Positions 19,042-26,442 of a stretch of 61,153 bases of DNA are shown piece after piece. The notes under the pieces are model-generated. The model was given only the letters and a program-made list of their open reading frames with translations. It made no database searches and was not told the origin of the DNA. Each line of letters opens with the position of its first letter. Position 1 is the first letter of the stretch. A program made the position numbers and the translations under genes. The DNA comes from JBEKUY01 sp049514555 (lineage in GTDB: Bacteria; Acidobacteriota; Terriglobia; Acidiferrales; UBA7541), in the NCBI GenBank assembly GCA_049514555.1, contig JBEKUY010000014.1:1-61153 (forward strand), given 5' to 3'.

Positions 19042-19947
19042 ATGACCAAGCTGCGCGTTTCCGTCGTCGAGTATCTAAACACGGCGCCACTCGTGTGGGG
19101 ATTCACCCACGGCCCGCTTGCCGGGCGGTACGATCTGTCGTTCACGGTGCCCTCGCTGTGCGCAGAAGCGCTGCGCGCGGGCGCGGCGGACGTGGCCATC
19201 ATCCCCTCAATCGAGTTCCAGCGGATGGACGGCATAGTCGGGCTGCCCGGCATGGCCATCGCCTCGAAGGACCGCGTGCGCAGCCTGCTGGTCCTGGCCA
19301 AACGGCCGATTGCGCAAGTGCGCCGCATCGCGCTCGACCGCAGCTCGCGGAGCACGCAGGCGCTGGTGCGCATCCTGTGCGCCGAGCGGTGGAAGATCTC
19401 TCCCGAGTTCATCGAGTCCGCGCCCGACCCCGAAGCTATGCTTCACGATGCGGACGCGGCGCTGGTGATCGGCGATCCGGCGCTGCGGATCTCGCTCTCC
19501 ATCGAAGCCCCCGCGCGCGCCGGCCAAGCCGGGGAGCTGATCTGCAGCGCCCCCGACGCGGGCCTTCGAGCAGCCGTCGCGGAGACGCTTCACGTGTACG
19601 ACGTCGCGGGCGAGTGGCGGCGTCTGACCTCTCTGCCAGCGGTGATGGCGTTTTGGGCGGCGCGGCGCGACGTGGCCACGCCCCAGGTCGTGGCGGATTT
19701 CGTTGCTTCGCGGGATTACGGCCTCGCGAGGATTGCCGAGATTGGCCGGGAGGCATCGCGGGAGTTGGCGCTGCCTGCGGCGGCGCTGGAGGCGTACCTC
19801 GGCGCGAACATCGATTTCTCGATGGACGAACAGAACTGCCGCGGGCTGGAGCGCTTCTTCGCGCGATGCGCGGCGTTGGGGCTCATCACGCCGGCGAAGC
19901 CAATCGAGTGGGCTCCCGTGTCGGTCAGCGTTCGCGCTGCGAAGTGA
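19042..19947 (+). CDS. mqnA: Chorismate dehydratase MqnA
   Basis: 301 residues from the ATG at 19042; an upstream extension in the same frame is not conserved-looking. The start LRVSVVEYLNTAPLVWGF and the motif ADVAIIPSIEFQRM match the MqnA branch of the periplasmic-binding-protein-like fold, and DPALRIS is the later substrate-loop motif. It converts chorismate to 3-[(1-carboxyvinyl)oxy]benzoate, the first step of the futalosine route to menaquinone. It lies 44 bp upstream of mqnC in the same direction. The other pathway genes (mqnB, mqnD, mqnE) are not in this window. Confidence 0.93.
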   Translation: MTKLRVSVVEYLNTAPLVWGFTHGPLAGRYDLSFTVPSLCAEALRAGAADVAIIPSIEFQRMDGIVGLPGMAIASKDRVRSLLVLAKRPIAQVRRIALDRSSRSTQALVRILCAERWKISPEFIESAPDPEAMLHDADAALVIGDPALRISLSIEAPARAGQAGELICSAPDAGLRAAVAETLHVYDVAGEWRRLTSLPAVMAFWAARRDVATPQVVADFVASRDYGLARIAEIGREASRELALPAAALEAYLGANIDFSMDEQNCRGLERFFARCAALGLITPAKPIEWAPVSVSVRAAK

Positions 19948-19991
19948 GGGGAAACACCGCGGCGCTCGGCCGCGCTACAATTGGTTGATCC

Positions 19992-21026
19992 ATGCGAATG
20001 ACGATAGAAGCAGCGCTCGAACTGTTCCAGTCGGACGATCTGCTGGGGATCGGGATGGCCGCGCACCAGCTGCGTAGAAAGAAGAACGATCCGCGCATCG
20101 TGACGTACCAGATCGACCGGAACATCAATTATACGAACTTTTGCACCGAGTACTGCTCCTTCTGCGCCTTTTACCGGCCGCTCGGCTCCCGCGAGGGCTA
20201 CATCCTGCCATTCGAAACCATCTGCCAGAAGATCGACGAGATGGTCGAACTCGGCGGAACGGGAATCCTGCTCCAGGGCGGCCTCCATCCCGATTTGAAG
20301 ATTGATTATTACGAGACGCTGCTGCGCTCGCTCAAGGAGCGCTATCCGCGCGTGCACCTGCACTGCTTCTCCGCGCCCGAGATTTTATGCATCGCCGAAG
20401 TCAGCCATCTGAGCCTGCGCGATGCGATCGCGAAGCTGATGGATGCGGGTCTCGGCTCCATCCCCGGCGGCGGCGCGGAGATTCTGGACGACGAGGTCCG
20501 GCGCCGCATCTCGCGGCTGAAGTGCACCAGCGATGAATGGGAAGAGGTGCACCGTACCGCGCACGCGCTCGGCCTGCGCACCACGGCGACGATGATGTTT
20601 GGTTGCGGCGAGGAGTTCCGCCACCGCGTGAATCACCTCGAGCGATTGCGGCGGATACAGGAAGACACCGGCGGGTTCACCGCGTTTATTCCCTGGATGT
20701 TCGCGGCGGAAAACACGGCGCTCGGCAGGAAGGTGCAGGAGACCACCGCGGCCGATTATCTGAAGACGCTGGCCATCAGCCGCCTGTACCTCGATAACAT
20801 TGACCATATCCAGTCGAGCTGGCTGACGCCGGGGATCAAGATCTGCCAGATTGGCCTGCAGTTCGGCGCCGACGACGTGGGCAGCATTCTGATCGAGGAA
20901 AACGTGGTGTACGCCGCCGGCGTGCGCAACCGTACCAATGAATCCGAGCTCCGGCGTATCATTTCCGAAGCCGGATTCATTCCCGCGCAGCGCGACACCC
21001 TCTACCGCTCCTACGCGCTAAAGTAA
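19992..21026 (+). CDS. mqnC: Cyclic dehypoxanthine futalosine synthase MqnC (radical SAM)
   Basis: 344 residues. The radical-SAM cluster motif CTEYCSFCAF gives ligands C51, C55 and C58. LLQGGLHPDLKIDYYE and SIPGGGAEIL are characteristic of the MqnC/MqnE/CofG group, and the start region DPRIVTYQIDRNINYTN favours MqnC. It cyclises dehypoxanthine futalosine using a 5'-deoxyadenosyl radical in menaquinone synthesis. Located just after mqnA, likely one operon. Full length for the family. Confidence 0.93.
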   Translation: MRMTIEAALELFQSDDLLGIGMAAHQLRRKKNDPRIVTYQIDRNINYTNFCTEYCSFCAFYRPLGSREGYILPFETICQKIDEMVELGGTGILLQGGLHPDLKIDYYETLLRSLKERYPRVHLHCFSAPEILCIAEVSHLSLRDAIAKLMDAGLGSIPGGGAEILDDEVRRRISRLKCTSDEWEEVHRTAHALGLRTTATMMFGCGEEFRHRVNHLERLRRIQEDTGGFTAFIPWMFAAENTALGRKVQETTAADYLKTLAISRLYLDNIDHIQSSWLTPGIKICQIGLQFGADDVGSILIEENVVYAAGVRNRTNESELRRIISEAGFIPAQRDTLYRSYALK

Positions 21027-21069
21027 TTCTCAAACCGATAGAACGGCAGGCCAAAGCCGCGCCGCCAAG

Positions 21070-21711
21070 CTACTCGGCGGTGCGAGGTGCGTGGATCGTC
21101 AATTCCACTTCCGCGCCATCGGGAAGATCGAGCGGCAGGATGGGGTGAAGCGCGCCGTGGCGGTAGCGGGCGCGAACCCGCGTTTCCGCCCCCGGGTTTC
21201 GCGCCTGGCTCTTCGCAGTCCCGCGGCTCCCGCTTGGTCCTGTCTCATCCAGCGCTTGATTGGCCAGCTCATCGGCTTCCAGATTCGATTCGCGCGGCAC
21301 GTAGGCGATCTCGAAGGCGTCGAGGGCGCGCGACATTTTGCGCGCGCGCTCGAAAAGAGGGAGGAGGTTGTGGTTCTTGACCTTGTAGAGACCGCGCATC
21401 TGATTCACGAGCAGCAAGGAGTCGCTTTCGATTCGCAGTGCGCGAATGCCGTGCGCCGCCGCGTAATCCAGCGCGGCGATCAGCGCGTAGTACTCGGCGG
21501 TGTTATTCGTGGCGCGGCCGATGGACTTGCGGAGCTCGGCGGCCACAGTTCCGTCGGGCGCGCGCACGATGACCCCGTAGGAGGCCGGGCCGGGATTGCC
21601 TCGCGCAGCTCCATCGATGTTCGCGGCGTAGAAAACCTCGCGCCGCGGCAAAGGTGAGTCGTGATTCGCGAACAGGTGAGCCGCGTGCGGCGGAGCGCGG
21701 CGCTTGCTCAT
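21070..21711 (-). CDS. Ribonuclease HI-family protein with C-terminal DUF104/AF2212-like domain
   Basis: 213 residues from the ATG at 21711, which overlaps the upstream zinc-ribbon gene stop (ATGA coupling). Residues about 25-160 are a single-domain RNase H with all acidic residues: D33 (NIDGAARGNPG), E73 (NTAEYYAL), D97 (ESDSLLL) and D147 (NLEADELAN). This is the YpdQ/archaeal RNase HI type that lacks the basic protrusion. After a low-complexity linker (about 155-178), residues 179-207 (VRARYRHGALHPILPLDLPD, then GAEVELTI) closely resemble the small beta-domain DUF104 (AF2212-like, AbrB/MazE-like fold). The enzyme should cut RNA in RNA-DNA hybrids. The extra domain may add nucleic-acid binding or dimerisation (inference). 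Confidence 0.88.
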   Translation of the reverse strand: MSKRRAPPHAAHLFANHDSPLPRREVFYAANIDGAARGNPGPASYGVIVRAPDGTVAAELRKSIGRATNNTAEYYALIAALDYAAAHGIRALRIESDSLLLVNQMRGLYKVKNHNLLPLFERARKMSRALDAFEIAYVPRESNLEADELANQALDETGPSGSRGTAKSQARNPGAETRVRARYRHGALHPILPLDLPDGAEVELTIHAPRTAE

Positions 21712-22475
21712 GGCTGCGGTTCCGCCGCAGCGGAGGCGGCGCCGGCATCCTCGGCGGCGGGACGCGGCTCGATAACGTAAAGGATGCGCCCGCACGCCTC
21801 GCAGAGGATCACTTCGTTGCTCTCGGCGCGCCGCAGTTCCTGGTAGAGATGCGGGAGAACGCGCATGCCGCATCCATAGCACTGTTCCTCGCGTGCTGCG
21901 ACGAGCCCCACGCCGCGATTGCGCCGGGCGATGCGCGTGTAAAGGTCGCGAATGTCTTCGGGGATGGGAGCGATGGCGCGCTCGCGCTCAGCCTCTGCGG
22001 CTTCCAGCTCCTTCTGCGCGGCGGACTGTTCGGTTTCGACCTGGCGGCGTTCGGTCTGGACCGACGCCTCGGCTTCCTTGAGGCCGGCTTCCGCACCCTT
22101 GATGCGGCGCTCGAATTCCTCGCCGGCCACCATCTGGTCGAGGAGGCGGTCTTCGGCGCGGACCACTTCCGCTTCGGCGTTGGCAATTTCGTGAAGCAGG
22201 GCCTTGTAGGCTTCGTTGGTCTTGACGGCAGCGCTTTGATCGCGATATTTCCGCGCGCGCTCTTTCCACTGTTCGACGTCAAGCTCGAACTTCTTACGCT
22301 CTTTCAGCGTGTTGATATGCGCGTCCTTTGAGGCGGCGAGCTGCTTGCTGGCGGTCTCGAGGCGGGCGCTGGCTTCCTTGAGGCGACGGGGGAATTCCTC
22401 GAGAGTCGCGCGCAGCCCGGCAATTCGTAGGTCGATGCCCTGAACTTCGAGCAGAGGCTTGATTGCAGGGTGCAT
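21708..22475 (-). CDS. C4-type zinc-ribbon coiled-coil protein (CT398-like)
   Basis: 255 residues from the ATG at 22475. Residues about 5-185 are almost entirely a heptad-rich coiled coil. The C-terminus has a C4 zinc ribbon (YGCGMRVLPH and LCEACGRILYV), followed by an Ala/Pro/Glu tail. This is the widespread Zn-ribbon family studied in Chlamydia as CT398, proposed to interact with sigma-54 or secretion components; its general role is unclear. It is the first gene of an overlapping pair with the RNase HI gene, an arrangement also seen in other bacteria. Confidence 0.85.
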   Translation of the reverse strand: MHPAIKPLLEVQGIDLRIAGLRATLEEFPRRLKEASARLETASKQLAASKDAHINTLKERKKFELDVEQWKERARKYRDQSAAVKTNEAYKALLHEIANAEAEVVRAEDRLLDQMVAGEEFERRIKGAEAGLKEAEASVQTERRQVETEQSAAQKELEAAEAERERAIAPIPEDIRDLYTRIARRNRGVGLVAAREEQCYGCGMRVLPHLYQELRRAESNEVILCEACGRILYVIEPRPAAEDAGAASAAAEPQP

Positions 22476-22543
22476 CGGCGGAAATTCTAGCACATGCGGC
22501 GACGCGGCAGGCGGAATGCGGCCGCGAATCAAGCGAACAAGAC

Positions 22544-22571
22544 CAACGGCTGGCCCGAAGGCCAGCCGTTG
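22544..22571 (-). terminator. Intrinsic-type hairpin after the 118-residue membrane protein gene
   Basis: A perfect 12-bp stem (CAACGGCTGGCC with its complement) closes a UUCG tetraloop on the minus strand and is followed by the T-rich GTCTTGTTCG. It sits 45 bp after the stop of the gene ending at 22617 and 69 bp before the start of the zinc-ribbon gene, so it likely insulates the two. Confidence 0.7.
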
Positions 22572-22616
22572 TGATCGCACCAGCGTTCCTCGCGTTCCAG
22601 CGGACCGCGCCCGGAG

Positions 22617-22973
22617 TTAGCTCGAAGCGCGAAGGTCGCGGCGGATGAGCAGCGCGTCAATAAAATAGCCGACGCCGACGGCCAGAGGAATGGCTCCGAA
22701 AGACGCCGCTACCCAGGCGTCCGGCTCGACCCGCGCGATTAGGCCAAACGTCAGCATGTAGCCCACCGCTCCGGCGACGAGCAGGATGCCCGAGCGCCGG
22801 GAGCGCGCGGCCTGGGAAAGCTCGGGCTCGAGCGGCACCGCCACACCTCGGGCGATGCACGCAAGCCTCTCTTCCGTGCGCAGCTTGCGCACGCGATAGA
22901 AGGTGTACATCAATGCTCCGGGGACGCTGAAAATCAACAGAACCGCCACAAAACCGATCATCTCTCCGCTCAT
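22617..22973 (-). CDS. Small membrane protein, DUF6249-like
   Basis: 118 residues with an N-terminal transmembrane helix (about 5-24), a short basic cytoplasmic segment (RKLRTEERLACIARGVAVP) and two further helices (about 62-80 and 86-106). The pattern helix, EERLA-I-RG-P segment, then two helices matches small bacterial membrane proteins of the DUF6249 type, of unknown function. It is followed by a hairpin terminator and seems to be a single-gene unit. Confidence 0.6.
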   Translation of the reverse strand: MSGEMIGFVAVLLIFSVPGALMYTFYRVRKLRTEERLACIARGVAVPLEPELSQAARSRRSGILLVAGAVGYMLTFGLIARVEPDAWVAASFGAIPLAVGVGYFIDALLIRRDLRASS

Positions 22974-23223
22974 GGACTCGCTCCTCCTGCCGGGGTTCGT
23001 GCTCCCTGGGCCGGCACCGTCTTGGAATCTCTGTCACTCAAAGGTACGCAAAGTGGGTGGGAGATGTTCCCGAAGCGCGACTGCACAATGTCGGTCCGAA
23101 ACGCCTGCCGGAACGATCCTCACCGCAGCGGACGGGTGTATATTCAGAGCCGCCCAGGCCCCCAAAATGGAGAGCCTAGTGAGATCCCGCCAATTCAAGA
23201 ACTGCCTGGACAGGGAGGTTTGA

Positions 23224-23580
23224 ATGGCAGTGCACCCGAATATCGCATATGTTGTCAACCTTGTAATCGCTGTTGGCCTTGCTTTTGGGCTGTATTCAAT
23301 GCTGCGGCAGAGTCTGCGTGCTCTTCTTGATCGCGTCGTCAGACTACCTGCGGGAACGCAGTTCTACTTGCGAGGTTTGCTGCTCACATTCCTACTTCTC
23401 GCACTTTCGAACGCGGTTGGCAACCAGTTGGACTTGAAACCCAACGCGCATTTCATGGAATACGTTTGGGCGATTGCAGGTAATCTCGCTCATTTCTTCG
23501 AGAACGTCGTTGCAGGATTGCTGGCTTACATTGCCATGGTCACAATTTTGGTGGCGGTTCTGAAGGTCAAGAATGACTGA
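23224..23580 (+). CDS. Hypothetical three-helix membrane protein
   Basis: 118 residues, not recognised. Hydrophobic segments at about 8-28, 49-65 and 90-113 predict three transmembrane helices, with a short basic tail (VLKVKND). The start is ATG just after a GGGAGGTTTGA ribosome binding site. Its stop overlaps the next gene by 8 bp, so the two are translated as a pair. Base composition is less GC-rich than the flanking core genes, which hints at acquisition (inference). Confidence 0.6.
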   Translation: MAVHPNIAYVVNLVIAVGLAFGLYSMLRQSLRALLDRVVRLPAGTQFYLRGLLLTFLLLALSNAVGNQLDLKPNAHFMEYVWAIAGNLAHFFENVVAGLLAYIAMVTILVAVLKVKND

Positions 23581-23959
23581 CGAGCGTTTTCTGATCGTTT
23601 CCTACGTATTGGGGGGACTTGCGTCACTGGGCCTAGCCATTATGGCGTGTGCCTGGCTGCGGCGCTCGTTTGGGCAGATCGCAGAAGCGCTCCCTCACGG
23701 CGAACATGCCCGCATCCTCAAGCGCGCGTTCCCAGTCGGAACGATTCTGTACGCCCTTGCAGGGTTCCTATCCGTCAGCTACATGGCCGGCGGATGCGAG
23801 AAGGAACGCACCTACCAGAAGATCATCGCCGACCACGGCTACCTGTTGGCCAAGAATCACGAGCAGATTGCGAAGGTGTGCGACTCACTGACTGTAGCTG
23901 TGTTCCTCTGGGGAATTGTCGTGTTGCTTGTGCTGGTCGTGATTCGCCGGGCGCGCTAA
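23573..23959 (+). CDS. Hypothetical membrane protein, partner of the preceding gene
   Basis: 128 residues with transmembrane segments at about 7-29, 52-72 and 105-125 and an intervening charged loop containing two cysteines (GGCEKERTYQKIIADHGYLL and KVCDSL). No family recognised. It begins inside the end of the preceding membrane protein gene (8-bp overlap), so a two-component membrane complex is plausible. Its 3' end overlaps the convergent pilin-like gene by 4 bp. Confidence 0.6.
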   Translation: MTDERFLIVSYVLGGLASLGLAIMACAWLRRSFGQIAEALPHGEHARILKRAFPVGTILYALAGFLSVSYMAGGCEKERTYQKIIADHGYLLAKNHEQIAKVCDSLTVAVFLWGIVVLLVLVVIRRAR

Positions 23960-24351
23960 TCAGACCGGTGAATCTCGAGGGTCGAGTCCAGCGTCATGGT
24001 GGGATAACTCACGCCGGTCACGCCCGCAGGCGGGCGACCGGGGTGTCGCGCGGTGACGGTGAAATCTGAGCCGCTGCAATCGACGGCATAGGCGTAACCC
24101 TCGCGTCCGGGGCGCGTAAACGCCAGAGCCCCGGTCGATACCAGTTCCTCGAGAGACCCGCAGCGCCCGTTCTGAACAATGTAGACCCGCTCGGCTTGGC
24201 CAATTGCCAGGAGGTCACTCTGCACGCCGGTTAGGCTGATGGCTTGCGTAGGAGCAGTGCCGGGTGCGGCCGTGGGCAATCGGCGCACGTAGACGTAGTA
24301 GATTCCGCCGATGATCAGCGCGGCAACCAGGACGGAGGCAAATGCACGCAT
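23956..24351 (-). CDS. Pilin-like exported protein
   Basis: 131 residues from the ATG at 24351; an upstream open extension to 24531 is Pro/Ser/Arg-rich and probably non-coding. An N-terminal hydrophobic helix (about 4-24) is followed by a domain reading LLAIGQAERVYIVQNGRCGS, LEELVSTGAL and YAYAVDCSGSDFTVTARH. This is the pattern of type IV pilin/pseudopilin C-terminal domains in acidobacterial proteins. It lacks the GFTLIE prepilin cleavage motif, so it is either a pseudopilin relative anchored by its helix or a lipid-independent exported protein. Two cysteines could form the conserved loop disulphide. Confidence 0.5.
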   Translation of the reverse strand: MRAFASVLVAALIIGGIYYVYVRRLPTAAPGTAPTQAISLTGVQSDLLAIGQAERVYIVQNGRCGSLEELVSTGALAFTRPGREGYAYAVDCSGSDFTVTARHPGRPPAGVTGVSYPTMTLDSTLEIHRSD

Positions 24352-24660
24352 GACCTGATTCTGGCCGCGCGCGGCGCGAGGCGCAAGGCTTCCGGCGGGG
24401 AGCGTGCGGTACGAAACACGGGGTGCTGCCAGCAGTCGAGGGGCGCCGGGAGTGGAATTCGAGCTTGGCAAGCTCGGAGAAGGCCCCCCAGGAAAGCGAC
24501 GGGCGACGCCGCGCAGTGCTGCGGCATCCAACCATATTTGAGCTAAGACGAGAAATCAGCGGGCAGGAAACTCCATACATCGCCTGTGTTTGTGCATCAG
24601 GTGCCGGTGGCGTAAACTGAATGGTTTGATGAGCGTTTCTCTTCTCCATCGAGGATCCCT

Positions 24661-26442
24661 TTGAAACACATGCATCTTCTGACTAATGCAAGATTCCCGC
24701 GCCTGGGATTGACGGCGCTGCTGGCCCTGGCGCTCGGGGGCTCGTTGTCGCGCCCGGTGCAGGCAGGGGGCGACGCGGCCGCCGGACCGGACGCGGAGAA
24801 GCAAGCCAAGAAATCTCCGTTGATTGACGCCATGCAGGCCGAGCTCGACCGCTCCATCAAGGCCTTCGGCACTCTTGATCCGCCCGCCTACTACATCGGG
24901 TACACGGTTACGGACACTCAGCGAGCTGAGGTCTCCGGGTCGAACGGGGCGCTCCTCTCGAGCAGCGAAGGCCGCATACGCTGGCTCGAAGTGGAAGTGC
25001 GGGCCGGAAGCTACGAACTCGACAACACCCGAAAGGTGGACGAGCGGGCGCCGGGATACACCAGCCCGGGCACCACCGCGCCGGTGGACGACGATCCGCA
25101 GGTCTTGCGGCGGGACATCTGGCTCGAAACCAACCGCCAATACCGCAACGCCGCAGAAGCTCTCATTAAGATCAAGGCCAAAAAGGAAGTCAACGTGGAA
25201 ACCGCGGAGGCGTGGGCGCCCGATTTTTCGCGCGAACAGCCTCACGTATGGTTCGGGCCGCGCGTGGCCTTCTCGCTCGACCGCAAGCCCTGGGAAGACA
25301 GAGTGCGGAGATACACGCGTTACTTCCGGGATTCCGCCGCGATCATCAATTCCATCGTCACCTTCTCGGCCTTGGCGCAGAACGATTACCAGGTCACGAG
25401 CGAAGGAACGCAGCTTCAGTACGGCCAGGTGCGCTACCGCCTGGAACTTGTCATCCAGGGCAAGGCCCCGGACGGGATGGACATCAACCGGTACTACAAC
25501 TTCGACTGGGTGAACCCGGGCGACGCGCCCAGCGACCAGGATGTCCTGGCGCAGCAGAAAATCATGCGCAAAGAGCTCGAGGGCTTGGTGGCCGCGCCGT
25601 TGATTGAACCCACCGCCGGACCGGCGATGCTCACCGGGCGGGCGGCGGCAGTGTTCTTCCACGAGGTGTTCGGCCATCGTGCCGAAGGCCACCGCCAGAA
25701 GGATATCTCCGAGGGGCAGACGTTCGCGCGCAAGGTGGGCGAGCACATCATGTCGGATTTTCTGACCATCTATGACGACCCGACCATGAAGCAACTGGGG
25801 AAGACGGACCTTCTGGGCTATTACCCCTACGACGACGAGGGGGAGCCGGGGCAGCGAGTGGCCTTGGTGGACCACGGCGTCTTGAAGAACTTCGAGATGT
25901 CGCGGTCGCCGCTGGTGGGCTTCGAGCACTCGAACGGGCACGGGCGGCGCCAGCTCGGCTACGCGCCGGTTTCGCGCCAGGGGAACCTGATTGTGGAGAG
26001 CAGCAAGAAGCTGACGAACGCGCAACTCCGGGCCAAGCTGATCGGACTGCTCAAGGAGCAGGGGAAACCATTCGGCCTGCTGATTGACGACATTGCCGGA
26101 GGATTCACCTTCACCGGGCGGGGCCAGCCCCAAGCGTTTCAGGTACTGCCGCTCGTCGTGTACAAAGTTTACGCAGACGGACGGCCCGACGAATTGGTGC
26201 GAGGAGTGGATATCGTGGGCACGCCCCTGGTTTCCCTGACGAAGATCGTGGCCACGGGCGACACGCCGGAAGTGTTCAATGGGTATTGCGGCGCGGAATC
26301 GGGTTCGGTGCCGGTAGCCGCCGCGGCGCCCGCGATTCTGATCTCCGAACTCGAGATTCAGAAGAAGCAGACGTCCACCGATAAGCCGCCGATCCTGCCG
26401 CCGCCCGCGCACGATCCGGTGAAAACGGGAGGCCAGCGATGA
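24661..26442 (+). CDS. Exported TldD-family metallopeptidase (catalytic subunit type)
   Basis: 593 residues. A signal peptide (MKHMHLLTN.. to about residue 36, hydrophobic GLTALLALALGGS) targets the protein out of the cytoplasm, unlike E. coli TldD. The C-terminal half is TldD/PmbA-like with metal motif HEVFGH at 334-339 and the conserved Cys ligand C543 in GYCGAESGSVPV. Conserved loops include VDHGVLKNFEMSRSP and SNGHGRRQ. The chosen start is TTG at 24661 because a GAGG lies about seven bases upstream; ATG at 24670 is the alternative. Its stop overlaps the next gene's ATG (ATGA). TldD/TldE complexes degrade or trim peptides inside a closed chamber and mature some RiPPs; here the pair would act in the periplasm (inference). 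Confidence 0.85.
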   Translation: MKHMHLLTNARFPRLGLTALLALALGGSLSRPVQAGGDAAAGPDAEKQAKKSPLIDAMQAELDRSIKAFGTLDPPAYYIGYTVTDTQRAEVSGSNGALLSSSEGRIRWLEVEVRAGSYELDNTRKVDERAPGYTSPGTTAPVDDDPQVLRRDIWLETNRQYRNAAEALIKIKAKKEVNVETAEAWAPDFSREQPHVWFGPRVAFSLDRKPWEDRVRRYTRYFRDSAAIINSIVTFSALAQNDYQVTSEGTQLQYGQVRYRLELVIQGKAPDGMDINRYYNFDWVNPGDAPSDQDVLAQQKIMRKELEGLVAAPLIEPTAGPAMLTGRAAAVFFHEVFGHRAEGHRQKDISEGQTFARKVGEHIMSDFLTIYDDPTMKQLGKTDLLGYYPYDDEGEPGQRVALVDHGVLKNFEMSRSPLVGFEHSNGHGRRQLGYAPVSRQGNLIVESSKKLTNAQLRAKLIGLLKEQGKPFGLLIDDIAGGFTFTGRGQPQAFQVLPLVVYKVYADGRPDELVRGVDIVGTPLVSLTKIVATGDTPEVFNGYCGAESGSVPVAAAAPAILISELEIQKKQTSTDKPPILPPPAHDPVKTGGQR

